Assembly (NCBI GenBank): GCA_958452935.1 | Contig: CAUDVX010000006.1 | Coordinates: 1-64,000, forward strand | From: an uncultured Collinsella sp. | GTDB lineage: Bacteria; Actinomycetota; Coriobacteriia; Coriobacteriales; Coriobacteriaceae | Length of the DNA: 64,000 nucleotides | Direction: 5' to 3' | In this document: positions 41,626-51,538 of the stretch, one piece after another | Layout of the letters: each line of letters begins with the position of its first letter | Numbering within the stretch: position 1 is the stretch's first letter | Notes under the pieces: generated by a model | What the model was told of the DNA's origin: nothing | The model's database searches: none | Seen by the model: only the letters and a program-made list of their open reading frames with translations | Made by a program: the position numbers and the translations under genes

Positions 41626-44340
41626 ATGGCAAAAGTCCGTGTGTCCACCCTGGCCAAAGAGTTCGGCATGACCTCCAAGGAACTGATGGGTCATCTCGCC
41701 GAAATGAAGATTCCCGCTAAGTCCGCTTCCTCCGCCCTGGAGGACGCCTACGTCGCTATGGTCCGCAAGCAGCTCGCCTCGGTGATCGAGGCCCGCGCCC
41801 AGGAAGTCGAGGCCGCCAAGCTGGCCGAGGAGCAGGCCGCTGCTGCCGAGGAGGCAGCGCGCGCTGCCGAGGCAGAGCGCGAGCGCATCGCCGCCGAGAA
41901 GGCACGCGAGGAGGAGCGCCGCCAGTTCGCCGCCGCCCAGGCTGCCGAGGAGGCCGCCCGCGCCGAGGCCGAGGCTAAGAAGAAGGCCGAGCAGGAGCGC
42001 CTTGCCCGCGAGAAGGAGGAGGCTGCCCGCGAGGCCCAGCGCCGCGCCGTTCCCGCTTCCGACTCCGGTTCGCGCTTCCGTTCGCTGCTCGACCAGATCG
42101 CCGCACAGGAGACCGTGCTCAAGGAGAAGAAGGACGCCGAGGAGAAGGCCAAGGCCGAGCGCGCTGCCGAGCGCGGCAACCGTCGTGGCGGCAACAACGA
42201 CCGTCGTGGTGGCCGTCGTAACGACCGCAACGCCTCCGACAACAACTCCGAGCGCAACGCCTCCGAGAACCGTCCCCACAGCCATCGCACCAACGCCAGC
42301 AACAACGTCGCTGCCGGCATGGACTTCCCCAATCCCGACAAGCAGGGCAAGGGCAAGAAGCGCAAGGGCGGTCACAACAACGAAGAGGACCACTACAGCC
42401 GCATGGCTCGCGAGGCCGAGGAGTACAGCCGCGAGAAGGTGCTCGAGGAGGCTCGTGCCGCCGTCGAGGAGGCCTCTCGCGAGTCCACTGGTCGCCGCAA
42501 AAAGCGCAAGGAGAAGCGCGAGCGCGAGGCCGCAAAGGCTCAGGAAGAGCGCAAGATTGAGGAGGCGCTGGCCCAGGGCGTGAACCCCGAGGACCTCGAC
42601 GCGATCAAGGTCTCCCAGGGCGTTACCGTCCAGGAGCTCGCCGAGGCGCTCGACGTTCCGGCCAACGACATCATCAAGCGCCTGTTCCTGCTGGGCACGC
42701 CGCTTACCATGACGCAGTCCATGTCCGACGACCTCGTCGAGCTCGTTGCCGACGACCTGGGCCGTCAGATCAAGATCATCACCCCCGAGGAGGAGAACAC
42801 CTTCTCGTTCTACGACGATCCCGCCGATCTTAAGCCCCGCGCCCCGGTCGTCACCGTCATGGGTCACGTCGACCACGGCAAGACGAGCTTGCTCGACGCC
42901 ATCCGTCACACCGGCGTCGCTGCCGGCGAGGCGGGCGGCATTACGCAGGCCATCGGCGCTTCGCAGGTCATGATCAACGACCGCAAGATCACCTTCATCG
43001 ATACCCCGGGCCATGCCACCTTTACGGCCATGCGTGCCCGCGGTGCTAAGGTGACCGACATCGTCATCCTGATCGTGGCTGCCGACGACGGCGTCATGCC
43101 TCAGACTATCGAGTCGATCAACCACGCCAAGGCCGCCGGCGTTCCCATCGTCGTCGCCGTCAACAAGATCGATAAGCCGGGTGCCAACCCCGACCGCGTG
43201 CGCCAGGAGCTCACCGAGTACGGCATCATCCCCGAAGAGTGGGGCGGACAGAACATGTTCGTCAACATCTCGGCCAAGCAGAAGATCGGTATCGACGACC
43301 TGCTCGAGACCGTGCTGCTCCAGGCCGACGTGCTCGAGCTCAAGGCCAACCCTGATACGTTCGCTTCGGGCAACGTCCTCGAGGCTAAGCTCGACAAGGG
43401 CCGCGGCTCGGTTGCCACCGTGCTCGTGACCCGCGGTACCCTGCACGTGGGCGACACGCTGGTCGCCGGCCTCACCTATGGCCGCGTCCGCGCCATGCTC
43501 GACCCCAAGGGCAACGCCGTCACCGAGGCCGGTCCCTCCGACGCCGTCGAGATCTTGGGCCTGCAGTCCGTCCCCAACGCCGGCGATGAGTTCCGCGTGT
43601 TCGAGGACGAGCGCGAGGCACGTGCGCTGGCCGACGAGCGTTCGCTCAAGGCCCGTATCGAGGAGCAGAGCCGCGTGAAGCACGTGACGCTCGAGAACCT
43701 CTTCGAGACCATCGCCGACGCCGAGGTCAAGGAGCTCAACCTGATCATCAAGGCCGACGTCCAGGGCTCCATCGAGGCTCTTCAGGACTCCCTCGACAAG
43801 ATGGATCAGTCCGAGGTGCGCATCAACACGATCCACTCCGCCGTTGGTGCCATCAACGAGACCGACGTCGTCCTGGCCGATGCCTCCAACGCTATCATCA
43901 TCGGTTTTGGCGTCCGTCCCGACGGCAAGGCCCGCTCCGCCGCCGAGCGCGAGGGCGTCGAGATCCGTTGCTACGACGTCATCTACAAGTGCCTCGAGGA
44001 CCTCGATGCTGCCCGCATCGGTATGCTCAAGCCCACCGAGGTCGAGGTCTCCACGGGTTCCGCGACCGTTCTGGACACCTTCAAGGTGCCCAAGGTCGGT
44101 ATCGCCGCCGGTGTCCGCGTCGAAGAGGGCGAGATCGCCGCGACCGATTCCGTGCGCCTGGTGCGCGACGGCATCGTGGTCTTCAACGGTAAAATCGCCT
44201 CGATGCGCCACTACAAGGACGAGGCCAAGAGCCTCAAGAGCGGCTCCGAGGGCGGTATTGGCCTGGAGAACTTCCAGGACATCAAGCCTGGCGACACCAT
44301 TGAGGGCTACCGCATCGACCAGGTTGCCCGTACCGAGTAG
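41626..44340 (+). CDS. infB: Translation initiation factor IF-2
   Basis: A 904-residue GTPase that brings initiator tRNA to the ribosome. Residues 1-~55 form an IF2-N domain (VSTLAKEFGMTSKELMGHL), ~60-330 a long charged Ala/Glu/Arg-rich linker with Arg/Asn-rich runs, then a second IF2-N, and the G domain with GHVDHGKTS, DTPGH and NKID. Domains II-IV follow to a normal C-terminus. ATG 41626 follows AGGTGAAG. The GC-rich linker makes long open frames on the opposite strand, which are not genes. Confidence 0.97.
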   Translation: MAKVRVSTLAKEFGMTSKELMGHLAEMKIPAKSASSALEDAYVAMVRKQLASVIEARAQEVEAAKLAEEQAAAAEEAARAAEAERERIAAEKAREEERRQFAAAQAAEEAARAEAEAKKKAEQERLAREKEEAAREAQRRAVPASDSGSRFRSLLDQIAAQETVLKEKKDAEEKAKAERAAERGNRRGGNNDRRGGRRNDRNASDNNSERNASENRPHSHRTNASNNVAAGMDFPNPDKQGKGKKRKGGHNNEEDHYSRMAREAEEYSREKVLEEARAAVEEASRESTGRRKKRKEKREREAAKAQEERKIEEALAQGVNPEDLDAIKVSQGVTVQELAEALDVPANDIIKRLFLLGTPLTMTQSMSDDLVELVADDLGRQIKIITPEEENTFSFYDDPADLKPRAPVVTVMGHVDHGKTSLLDAIRHTGVAAGEAGGITQAIGASQVMINDRKITFIDTPGHATFTAMRARGAKVTDIVILIVAADDGVMPQTIESINHAKAAGVPIVVAVNKIDKPGANPDRVRQELTEYGIIPEEWGGQNMFVNISAKQKIGIDDLLETVLLQADVLELKANPDTFASGNVLEAKLDKGRGSVATVLVTRGTLHVGDTLVAGLTYGRVRAMLDPKGNAVTEAGPSDAVEILGLQSVPNAGDEFRVFEDEREARALADERSLKARIEEQSRVKHVTLENLFETIADAEVKELNLIIKADVQGSIEALQDSLDKMDQSEVRINTIHSAVGAINETDVVLADASNAIIIGFGVRPDGKARSAAEREGVEIRCYDVIYKCLEDLDAARIGMLKPTEVEVSTGSATVLDTFKVPKVGIAAGVRVEEGEIAATDSVRLVRDGIVVFNGKIASMRHYKDEAKSLKSGSEGGIGLENFQDIKPGDTIEGYRIDQVARTE

Positions 44341-44351
44341 GGGGTAGCGCT

Positions 44352-44762
44352 ATGAAGCAAACGCAGGCAACCCGCCGTCTGGGCGAGCAGCTTCGCGAGA
44401 AGCTCGGTTATATCCTGCTCTTTGAGGTTTTTGATCCGCGTCTCGACCTGGTCACCCTGACCGCGGTCGAGGTCGCGGTGGACCGTTCGTTCGCGCGCGT
44501 GTACGTGTCGTGCGACGCGAGCCGCTACGAGGAGGTCATGGAGGCGCTTGCCAGCGCCAAGGGGCGCATCCGTAGCCTGTTGGCCCGCTCGCTCGATTGG
44601 CGCGTCACGCCCGAGCTCGATTTTCGCATCGATCGCTCGACCGATGAGGCCGAGCGCATCACGCGCGCGCTGGAAAACGTTCCCGCCACGCTTGCGATCG
44701 AAAAGGACGAGGACGGCTATCCTATAGCGGATGCCGCCCAGGAGGCAGCTTTAGATGAGTAA
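44352..44762 (+). CDS. rbfA: Ribosome-binding factor A
   Basis: A 136-residue KH-fold protein that assists late 30S maturation. It has RRLGEQLREKLGYILLFEVFDPRL and the C-terminal TPELDFRIDRSTDEAERI typical of RbfA. It starts 12 bases after infB and overlaps the next gene by eight bases, in the usual infB-rbfA order. Confidence 0.92.
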   Translation: MKQTQATRRLGEQLREKLGYILLFEVFDPRLDLVTLTAVEVAVDRSFARVYVSCDASRYEEVMEALASAKGRIRSLLARSLDWRVTPELDFRIDRSTDEAERITRALENVPATLAIEKDEDGYPIADAAQEAALDE

Positions 44763-45798
44763 TTCCGCCGACCTCGCATCGAGCGAGTCTGCAGATATTC
44801 AGCGACGCATCCTCGAGCTCATCGAGGATGCGTCCTCCATTGCGATTTCGGGACATACGTCTCCCGATGGCGACGCCCTGGGCTCCGTGCTGGGTCTGGG
44901 CTTATCGCTTATGAAGTTTTTCCCCAACAAGGACATTGCCCTGCTGCTGGCAGACGATGACCCGGTTCCGCGCATCTACCGCTTTATGGAGGGCGCCGAC
45001 CGTCTGGTGCCGGCATCTGCGTATACCGGCAATCCGGACCTGTTCATCTCGGTGGACGTGCCGGTCGTCGAGCGTCTGAACAACTCCGCCGAGGTGCTCC
45101 GCCGCTCGTCGCATGTGGTGTGCTTCGATCACCATCCGGCGCGCGAGGAATTTGCCGAGCTGAGCTTGAGGTGCGTCGGCGCCGCGGCCTGCGCCATGAT
45201 CATCGACCGCTTTTTGGATAATTGCGGCATTGTGGCTCGCAACGGTGTCGCGACCTGCCTGCTGTGCGGCCTGGTGACCGATACCGGTCGTTTTCAGTAC
45301 CAAAACGCCGATGCCGCTGCGTTCCATGCCGCCTCGCGCCTGGTCGCGCACGGTGCCGATCCCGCGCGTGTTGCACTCGAGGTCTACCAGAGCATGCGCG
45401 TAGAGTTCTTGCATCTCAAGTCCATCGTTATGGGCCGTATCAAGACAGTGGCGCACGGTCGCGTGGCATATAGTTATGCGTACCAGAGCGACCTCGAGGC
45501 CTGCGGCGTCACCTCGGATGAATGTGACGGTCTGGTCGATGTGGTGCGCTCGGTGATGGGTGTGGAGGTCTGCCTGTTCCTGAAGGGCATTGAGGGCGAT
45601 ACCAAGGTGCGCGGTAACCTGCGCTCCAAGGGTGACCTCGATGTGTCCGAGATCGCTGCCAACTTTGGCGGTGGCGGGCATCATGCCGCCGCCGGCTTTT
45701 CCAACAACGGAACGATTCGCGAGACGCTCGCCGTGGCACTTCCCATGCTGGCCGAGCTGGTAGGGGAGGATCCCGCTTCGGTGACCGTCGAGCTCTAA
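44755..45798 (+). CDS. nrnA: DHH-family oligoribonuclease/pAp phosphatase (NrnA)
   Basis: A 347-residue DHH/DHHA1 phosphoesterase that degrades nano-RNA and hydrolyses pAp. Motifs are HTSPDGDALGS, SVDVPVVERL, FDHHPAREEFA (DHH) and, at the C-terminus, GGGGHHAAAGF of DHHA1. The same family includes c-di-AMP/pGpG-type hydrolases. The rbfA-nrnA-truB order is common in Gram-positives. ATG 44755 overlaps rbfA. Confidence 0.92.
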   Translation: MSNSADLASSESADIQRRILELIEDASSIAISGHTSPDGDALGSVLGLGLSLMKFFPNKDIALLLADDDPVPRIYRFMEGADRLVPASAYTGNPDLFISVDVPVVERLNNSAEVLRRSSHVVCFDHHPAREEFAELSLRCVGAAACAMIIDRFLDNCGIVARNGVATCLLCGLVTDTGRFQYQNADAAAFHAASRLVAHGADPARVALEVYQSMRVEFLHLKSIVMGRIKTVAHGRVAYSYAYQSDLEACGVTSDECDGLVDVVRSVMGVEVCLFLKGIEGDTKVRGNLRSKGDLDVSEIAANFGGGGHHAAAGFSNNGTIRETLAVALPMLAELVGEDPASVTVEL

Positions 45799-45813
45799 CA
45801 TTTTGGATGGTAC

Positions 45814-46746
45814 ATGGCTCGTCGTACGCCTTCTCAATTGAATATGCTGCTCGCCGTCGATAAGCCGGTGGGCTGTACGTCCCACGACGTGGTATCGCAG
45901 TGCCGACGCGCCCTCCATGAGCGACGCGTCGGCCATGCCGGTACGCTCGACCCCATGGCCTCGGGTGTCATGGTGGTGGGCGTGGGCCAGGCGACCCGTC
46001 TGCTGGGCATGCTAACCCTCGATACCAAAAGTTATGTCGCCGACATTACGTTTGGTGTCGAGACCAATACCGATGACGCGGAGGGCGAGGCCGTCCGCAC
46101 GGTGCCCGTTGCCCCCGAGCTGCGCGATCTCGCTTACGCCCGTGAGCAGCTCGCCGCTATGCTTGGCCCGCAGATGCAGGTGCCGCCGGCGTTTTCGGCC
46201 ATCTCGGTCAATGGCGTTCGCGCCTATAAGAGTGCTCGCGAGGGCAATGCGGTAGACTTGCCCCCGCGCCCCGTCGAGGTCTATGCCGCCGACCTGATCG
46301 CCGTGAGCGGCGAGGGCGAAACGTGCGTCTGGACCGTGGCGTTTTCGGTAAGCAAGGGCACCTACATTCGCGCGCTCGCTCGCGATCTTGGTCGCGCCTG
46401 CGATAGTGCTGCGCATATTTCCGCGCTGCGTCGTACGGCCTCCGGCGTTGTTTCCATTGGCGCCTGTCATGCGGTAGAGGAGCTCTCTGCCGAGTCCGCT
46501 GCCGGTTTCGCTCTGGATCCCATCGCCGCCCTTGGTGCCACGCGTGTCGATTTGCCGGGAAATCTTGCAGACGACCTGCTTTGTGGTCGCCGCATTCCCA
46601 TTGAACGTGCGCTTGCGGACTTCGATGCGTCGAAGGCGCCGTTCGCGCTCGTGCTCGATGGTGGATTGAAGGCGCTTGCTCGAATCGAGGGCGGCCGCTT
46701 TGTGATGGAGCATGTCTTTCCGCAGGCGATCGGCGGTGTTCGATGA
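45814..46746 (+). CDS. truB: tRNA pseudouridine-55 synthase TruB
   Basis: A 310-residue enzyme that makes pseudouridine at position 55 in the T loop of tRNAs. It has LLAVDKPVGCTSHDVV, the catalytic GHAGTLDPMASGV with Asp46, and a KGTYIRALARDLG motif. The C-terminal TruB-type domain is present. Its stop overlaps the ribF start in ATGA. Confidence 0.95.
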   Translation: MARRTPSQLNMLLAVDKPVGCTSHDVVSQCRRALHERRVGHAGTLDPMASGVMVVGVGQATRLLGMLTLDTKSYVADITFGVETNTDDAEGEAVRTVPVAPELRDLAYAREQLAAMLGPQMQVPPAFSAISVNGVRAYKSAREGNAVDLPPRPVEVYAADLIAVSGEGETCVWTVAFSVSKGTYIRALARDLGRACDSAAHISALRRTASGVVSIGACHAVEELSAESAAGFALDPIAALGATRVDLPGNLADDLLCGRRIPIERALADFDASKAPFALVLDGGLKALARIEGGRFVMEHVFPQAIGGVR

Positions 46747-47750
46747 TGCTGGCGCCCCACGAGCTCGCGCGTATCTTTTTCGCGGGTGAGTTGGACGAGG
46801 CCCGTATCGTTTTTGCCGATGCATTTGATGGGTGCGAGTTCTTGGGTGCCGCGTCGATCGCCATTGGCGTGTTTGATGGTGTACATCGTGGGCACCGAGA
46901 GCTGATTGACGCGGTTGTTCGCGATGCGCATGATCACGGCAGCAAAGCGGTCGTGATCACCTTCGATCCTGATCCGGACGTTGTGGTGAGCCCTTCGCCC
47001 GCTCAAAAATTGATGACGACGGCTGACCGCCTGCATGCTCTGGCTCAAACCGGGGTCGATGCGGTGGTGGCCGTTCCCTTTACGCCCGCCGTGGCGGCAC
47101 TCGACCATGTCGGGTTTCTGGCGTTGTTGTCGCGCGTTGTCGACATTCGCTCCATTCGTGTCGGCAGCGACTTTAGGCTCGGCCGCGGCGGCGCTTCGGG
47201 CGTTGCCGAGATGCGCGCCTGGGGCACTGAGCGTGGGGTTGACGTTTACGGTCACGACCTGCTCTGCGTTAACGGGCAGACCATCTGCGCCACGCGTATC
47301 CGCCATGAGCTGGGCCAGGGTCATGTGGAGCTGGCTGCCGAGCTTCTCGGCCGTCCCTATATGCTGCGCGGCGTTGTGGCGGCTGGCCGTCACGAGGGCT
47401 CCGACATGGGCTTTCCCACGGCAAACATCCAGGTGCCCGACGGCATCCAGGTGCCTGCTGATGGCGTCTACGAGGGCCTGGTGCTGGTCGACGATACCGT
47501 ATGGCCTGCTGCCGTTAACGTCGGCCTGCCGCCGACCTATGCCGATGATGTCGCCTCGGCGCATCTCGAGGCCAACTTGATCGGCTATGCGGGCGACCTG
47601 TATGGCGCATCGGTGTCGCTGGCGTTTACGCGCTGGCTGCGTCCGTCTCGCGTGTTCGATTCCCTGGACGAGTTGATCGCGACCGTCGAGGGTAATATCG
47701 ACGATATCCGTCATAACTTGGGTGAGCAGGGGGTGAGCATCCGTGATTAG
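46743..47750 (+). CDS. ribF: Bifunctional riboflavin kinase / FAD synthetase
   Basis: A 335-residue enzyme that phosphorylates riboflavin to FMN and adenylates FMN to FAD. The N-terminal nucleotidyltransferase domain has IAIGVFDGVHRGHRELID and RVGSDFRLGRGG; the C-terminal kinase domain has GSDMGFPTANI and ADGVYEGLV. It overlaps truB by four bases and dnaG by eight. Two start codons (46743, 46746) are possible. Confidence 0.94.
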   Translation: MMLAPHELARIFFAGELDEARIVFADAFDGCEFLGAASIAIGVFDGVHRGHRELIDAVVRDAHDHGSKAVVITFDPDPDVVVSPSPAQKLMTTADRLHALAQTGVDAVVAVPFTPAVAALDHVGFLALLSRVVDIRSIRVGSDFRLGRGGASGVAEMRAWGTERGVDVYGHDLLCVNGQTICATRIRHELGQGHVELAAELLGRPYMLRGVVAAGRHEGSDMGFPTANIQVPDGIQVPADGVYEGLVLVDDTVWPAAVNVGLPPTYADDVASAHLEANLIGYAGDLYGASVSLAFTRWLRPSRVFDSLDELIATVEGNIDDIRHNLGEQGVSIRD

Positions 47751-49872
47751 CGATGAAGAAAAAGATCAGGTACGCGCGGCGTCGGACCTGGTTGCCATCG
47801 TGCAGGAAACGGTTGAGCTCAAGCCTCGCGGCCATGAGTTTTGGGGATGCTGCCCGTTTCATGGCGAAAAGACCCCATCGTTTCACATTATCCCTGCTAC
47901 GCAGGTGTGGCACTGCTTTGGCTGCGGCGAGGGCGGCGACGTCTTTACCTATATCATGAAGCGCGAGAACCTGAGTTTTCCCGAGTCGATCCGCTATTTG
48001 GCTGATCGTGCGGGCATCGAGCTGCACGATACCGGTGCGCAGCGCGATCGCGGCACCAAGCGTGCTCGCATCTATGACCTGTGCGCCGAGACGGCTCAGT
48101 TCTACCACACCATGCTTATGCGCGGTAAGGACAGCCGTCCGCGCGAGTACTTTGCCAGTCGTGGCATGGGCGGAGATGTCTGTCGCCGCTACTGCCTGGG
48201 CTTTGCGCCGGGTCGCAACGCGCTGGTTTCGCATCTGTCTCAAGCAGGCTTTACCCCGCAGGAGATGATCGACGCCAACGTGGCCGTGAGCCGCGGGCGC
48301 GGACAGCTCGCGGACCGCTTTTACGACCGTGTGATGTTTCCCATCTTTGATGAGCAGGGTCACAATATCGCCTTTGGCGGGCGCATCATGGGCGATGGTC
48401 AGCCTAAGTACCTCAACACCGCCGAGACGAGCGTGTTCCATAAAAAGCGAAACCTCTACGGCTTTAACTGGGCCAAGGAGTTTATCGTCGCGCAGGATAC
48501 CGCCATCGTGGTGGAGGGCTATACCGACTGCATCGCCTGCTGGGAGGCAGGGATCAAAAACGTCGTCGCCACGCTGGGCACAGCGCTGACGGAACATCAC
48601 GTTAAGACACTCACCCGTTTTGCCAAGCGCATTGTATATATGTTCGATGGCGACGCTGCCGGTCAAAAGGCTGCCCGTCGCGCGATTCAGTTTATCGAGC
48701 AGGATTCGATGGACCTTCGTTGCGTGGTGCTTCCCGACGGCAACGACCCCATGGAGTTCATCACGGCGCATGGCGGCCAGGAACTTCAGGCGCGCATTGA
48801 CGCGGCCGAGCCCCTCATGGACTTTGTCTATCGTTCGCTGCAGGAGTCGAGCGACATTACCACGCCGGGCGGTCGCGCCAAAGCGCTCGAGGACGCGCTG
48901 ACGCTCATCTACCCGCTGCGTGACAGTTATATGATCGACACGTACTTTATCCAGATTGCGGATCTGCTGGGTTTGGACCTGGAGACCGTGCGTGCGAGCT
49001 CCGGCCGTGTGTTTCGCGATGTCGCCAAGCGTGAGGATGCGGAGCGACGTCGTGAGCAGAGCTACGAACGTCAACGCGCGCAAGCCGAGCGCGCGGGCGG
49101 TTCACAGGGACGAAGTTCGGGCGGCGGTGCGGCCGGTGCGCGCAGTGCCGGTCGCGGTGCCTGGGCCGCGGGCGCGACGCCGCCGGTGTCCGCACCGGTC
49201 GAGGAGGACCCGTACGACTACGTTCCGCTTGATGCCTATGGGGCAGCGCCGGTGGAGGTCGACGAGGATCTGCCGCCAATCGATGTGCCAGCGGGGATGG
49301 AAAGCGCGGCACCCGTTGCCGATAGCTCAAGTGCGGCGGCAGCTCCGTCGATGCCGATTGTTTTGACCGATTTGGAGCGGAAATCCCTGGCGGGGGAGCG
49401 CGAGCTGCTGACGATGCTCACGAGCTACCCCGATCTGTTCCGCACGTATGCCGATCGTATTTGTTCTATCGAGTGGGTTGACCCGCGCCACGAGTCCATT
49501 GCGTGGGCTGTGCTGGCAACGCCGCCGGGAACCGATCCTGCGGCATGCATGGATGCGGCGCGCGCGGTGTGTCCCGAGGCGGCATCGCTTGTCAGCGCCG
49601 GGCGCATCTCGGCAACGAGTAAGCACCCGACCGAGACGAACATCGTCTTTATGCTCGATACGCTCGAGCTCTACACCATCAAACGTCGCATGCGAGCCGC
49701 GCAGGCCAAGTTGCGTCAGGACCGTTCACTCGACGATGAGGCCCGTCGCGTGCTGACTATGCAGGCGGTGCAAGATTCACAGCGCCAGCGCGAGCTCCAA
49801 AAGTCGATCGGTGGCGTGGCCGACCCGTTCCGTTTGATCGGTTTGGAGACCGCAGGTGCCGATCAGGCCTAG
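47743..49872 (+). CDS. dnaG: DNA primase
   Basis: A 709-residue primase that makes RNA primers for replication. The N-terminal zinc-binding domain is CPFHGEKTPSFH...WHCFGCGEGG; the catalytic TOPRIM region includes VVEGYTDCIA and YMFDGDAAGQKA. A low-complexity Gly/Ala/Ser/Arg linker (~residues 440-490) and an acidic stretch precede the helicase-binding C-terminal domain. GTG 47743 overlaps ribF. It is followed by rpoD, the old macromolecular-synthesis pairing. Confidence 0.95.
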   Translation: MISDEEKDQVRAASDLVAIVQETVELKPRGHEFWGCCPFHGEKTPSFHIIPATQVWHCFGCGEGGDVFTYIMKRENLSFPESIRYLADRAGIELHDTGAQRDRGTKRARIYDLCAETAQFYHTMLMRGKDSRPREYFASRGMGGDVCRRYCLGFAPGRNALVSHLSQAGFTPQEMIDANVAVSRGRGQLADRFYDRVMFPIFDEQGHNIAFGGRIMGDGQPKYLNTAETSVFHKKRNLYGFNWAKEFIVAQDTAIVVEGYTDCIACWEAGIKNVVATLGTALTEHHVKTLTRFAKRIVYMFDGDAAGQKAARRAIQFIEQDSMDLRCVVLPDGNDPMEFITAHGGQELQARIDAAEPLMDFVYRSLQESSDITTPGGRAKALEDALTLIYPLRDSYMIDTYFIQIADLLGLDLETVRASSGRVFRDVAKREDAERRREQSYERQRAQAERAGGSQGRSSGGGAAGARSAGRGAWAAGATPPVSAPVEEDPYDYVPLDAYGAAPVEVDEDLPPIDVPAGMESAAPVADSSSAAAAPSMPIVLTDLERKSLAGERELLTMLTSYPDLFRTYADRICSIEWVDPRHESIAWAVLATPPGTDPAACMDAARAVCPEAASLVSAGRISATSKHPTETNIVFMLDTLELYTIKRRMRAAQAKLRQDRSLDDEARRVLTMQAVQDSQRQRELQKSIGGVADPFRLIGLETAGADQA

Positions 49873-49982
49873 ATGTTGTGGTCAACCAGCGTATTCTCGC
49901 CTATATCCTGTCTTTATTTTGGGTATAGACGTCTTTGTGTGTGCTAAAGTATTGAGTCCTGTGGACTACGAAGGGAGAATCT

Positions 49983-51323
49983 GTGCCAAAAAAGACTGAG
50001 AGCACGGGTACATGGCTGGAATCCTACGTTGCAAAGCTCATGGGCAACGGCTCAAACAGGACTTCGGTAACCGAGGACGAGATTCAGGTCGCCCTGAAGG
50101 ATATCGATGTCTCTGATGAGCAGCTCAACGCGGTGTATTCCGCGCTGCGCAACAGCGGCATCCAGATTATCTCCGCGAGCGGAAACGACGACGCCCCGAT
50201 GGACGTCGACGATGACGATAACGATACCGACGATTTCGACGATGACGAGCACGATTCCGGCTCGCTCGACGATCACGAGCTTAAGATGGCCCGCCAGGCC
50301 GATGCCGAGATGGGCTCTTCCAAGAGCAAGAAGAAGCGCACCGTGCGCACGTCTCGTTCGCGTTCGCGCGTGCGCGGCATCGATGCCTCCACGGTGATGC
50401 TGACCGGCGACCCGGTTCGTATGTACCTCAAGGAGATCGGTAAGGTCGACCTGCTGACCGCATCTGAAGAGGTCGATCTGGCCATGAAGATCGAGGCCGG
50501 TCTCGAGGCTACCGAGAAGCTCGAGGCTGCCGATGCAGGCGAGATCGAGCTCACCCGCGCCGAGATGCGTCGTCTTACGCGTATCGAGAACGTTGGTCTT
50601 GAGGCCAAGCAGGCGCTCATCAGCGCAAACCTGCGTCTGGTCGTCTCCATCGCCAAGCGCTATGTCGGCCGTGGCATGCTGTTCCTGGATCTGATCCAGG
50701 AGGGCAACCTCGGTCTGATCCGCGCCGTCGAGAAGTTCGACTACCAGAAGGGCTTCAAGTTCTCCACGTACGCCACGTGGTGGATCCGTCAGGCCATTAC
50801 GCGCGCTATTGCCGACCAGGCCCGCACCATCCGTATTCCCGTGCACATGGTCGAGACCATCAACAAGCTCGTCCGCGTGCAGCGCCAGCTCCTCCAGGAC
50901 CTGGGTCGCGACCCGACTCCCGAGGAGATCGGTGCCGAGATGGACATGAGCGCCGACCGCGTCCGCGAGATCCAGAAGATTTCGCAGGAGCCCGTGTCGC
51001 TCGAGACCCCGATCGGCGAGGAAGAGGATTCCCAGCTGGGCGACTTCATCGAGGACTCCCAGGCTATCGTTCCGCCCGATGCCGCCAGCTTCTCCATGCT
51101 GCAGGAGCAGCTCACCCAGGTGCTCGATTCGCTTGCCGATCGCGAGCGCAAGGTTATCGAGCTGCGCTTTGGCCTTGTCGACGGACATCCCCGCACGCTC
51201 GAGGAAGTCGGTCGCGAGTTTGGCGTCACGCGCGAGCGTATCCGCCAGATCGAGTCCAAGACCCTGGCCAAGCTCCGCCACCCGAGCCGTTCCAGCAAGC
51301 TCAAGGACTACATCGAAAGCTAG
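49983..51323 (+). CDS. rpoD: RNA polymerase primary sigma factor RpoD/SigA
   Basis: A 446-residue sigma-70 factor. It starts with sigma 1.1-like sequence, then a strongly acidic run (DDDDNDTDDFDDDEHD) and a basic Arg/Ser stretch. Region 1.2 is TGDPVRMYLKEIGKV, region 2 contains NLRLVVSIAKRYVGRGM, FLDLIQEGNLGL and KFSTYATWWIRQAI, and region 4 ends with VTRERIRQIESKTLAKLRHP. It recognises housekeeping promoters such as those upstream of rimP and the tRNA-Asn genes. GTG 49983 follows AAGGGAG. A terminator follows ten bases after the stop. Confidence 0.96.
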   Translation: MPKKTESTGTWLESYVAKLMGNGSNRTSVTEDEIQVALKDIDVSDEQLNAVYSALRNSGIQIISASGNDDAPMDVDDDDNDTDDFDDDEHDSGSLDDHELKMARQADAEMGSSKSKKKRTVRTSRSRSRVRGIDASTVMLTGDPVRMYLKEIGKVDLLTASEEVDLAMKIEAGLEATEKLEAADAGEIELTRAEMRRLTRIENVGLEAKQALISANLRLVVSIAKRYVGRGMLFLDLIQEGNLGLIRAVEKFDYQKGFKFSTYATWWIRQAITRAIADQARTIRIPVHMVETINKLVRVQRQLLQDLGRDPTPEEIGAEMDMSADRVREIQKISQEPVSLETPIGEEEDSQLGDFIEDSQAIVPPDAASFSMLQEQLTQVLDSLADRERKVIELRFGLVDGHPRTLEEVGREFGVTRERIRQIESKTLAKLRHPSRSSKLKDYIES

Positions 51324-51332
51324 TCAAGCAAG

Positions 51333-51368
51333 AAGCGCCCTCAAGCACATCCGCTTGGGGGCGCTTTC
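51333..51368 (+). terminator. Terminator after rpoD
   Basis: AAGCGCCCTCAAGC (51333-51346) pairs with GCTTGGGGGCGCTT (51353-51366) with one wobble, loop ACATCC. The T stretch is short. Confidence 0.75.
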
Positions 51369-51372
51369 ATGT

Positions 51373-51453
51373 AGTCATTGGGGACGTTCTTAAACGACTA
51401 GTCGTTGGGGACGTTCTTGAATGACTAGTCGTTTAAGAACGTCCCCAATGACT
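51373..51453. repeat. Three-unit palindromic intergenic element (GGGGACGTTCTT type)
   Basis: A perfect 30-bp inverted repeat (arms 51373-51402 and 51424-51453) surrounds a 21-base centre that begins a second direct copy of the left unit (51403-51430, with TTGGGGACGTTCTTGAATGA). Units share TTGGGGACGTTCTT followed by GACTAGTC. The structure suggests a REP/MITE-like element inserted between the rpoD terminator and the tRNA promoter. Confidence 0.85.
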
Positions 51454-51480
51454 GGGTCGGAAAATTTCTTAAAAAAGTTC

Positions 51481-51508
51481 TTGCCCTTCGCCCAATCGTC
51501 CGTATAAT
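51481..51508 (+). promoter_or_regulatory. Promoter of the tRNA-Asn genes
   Basis: TTGCCC (51481-51486), a 16-base spacer, and a perfect TATAAT (51503-51508). The first tRNA begins 30 bases later. Confidence 0.7.
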
Positions 51509-51538
51509 AAACTTCGTTGCTTGAGAGCACGCACCTAT

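Noticed and set aside
41587..44211. Very long open frame on the minus strand opposite infB (874 codons)
   Set aside because: It lies opposite a clear IF-2 gene; high GC at codon ends removes stops from the opposite strand. Its product is a low-complexity Leu/Gly/Asp/Val-rich chain with no domains.
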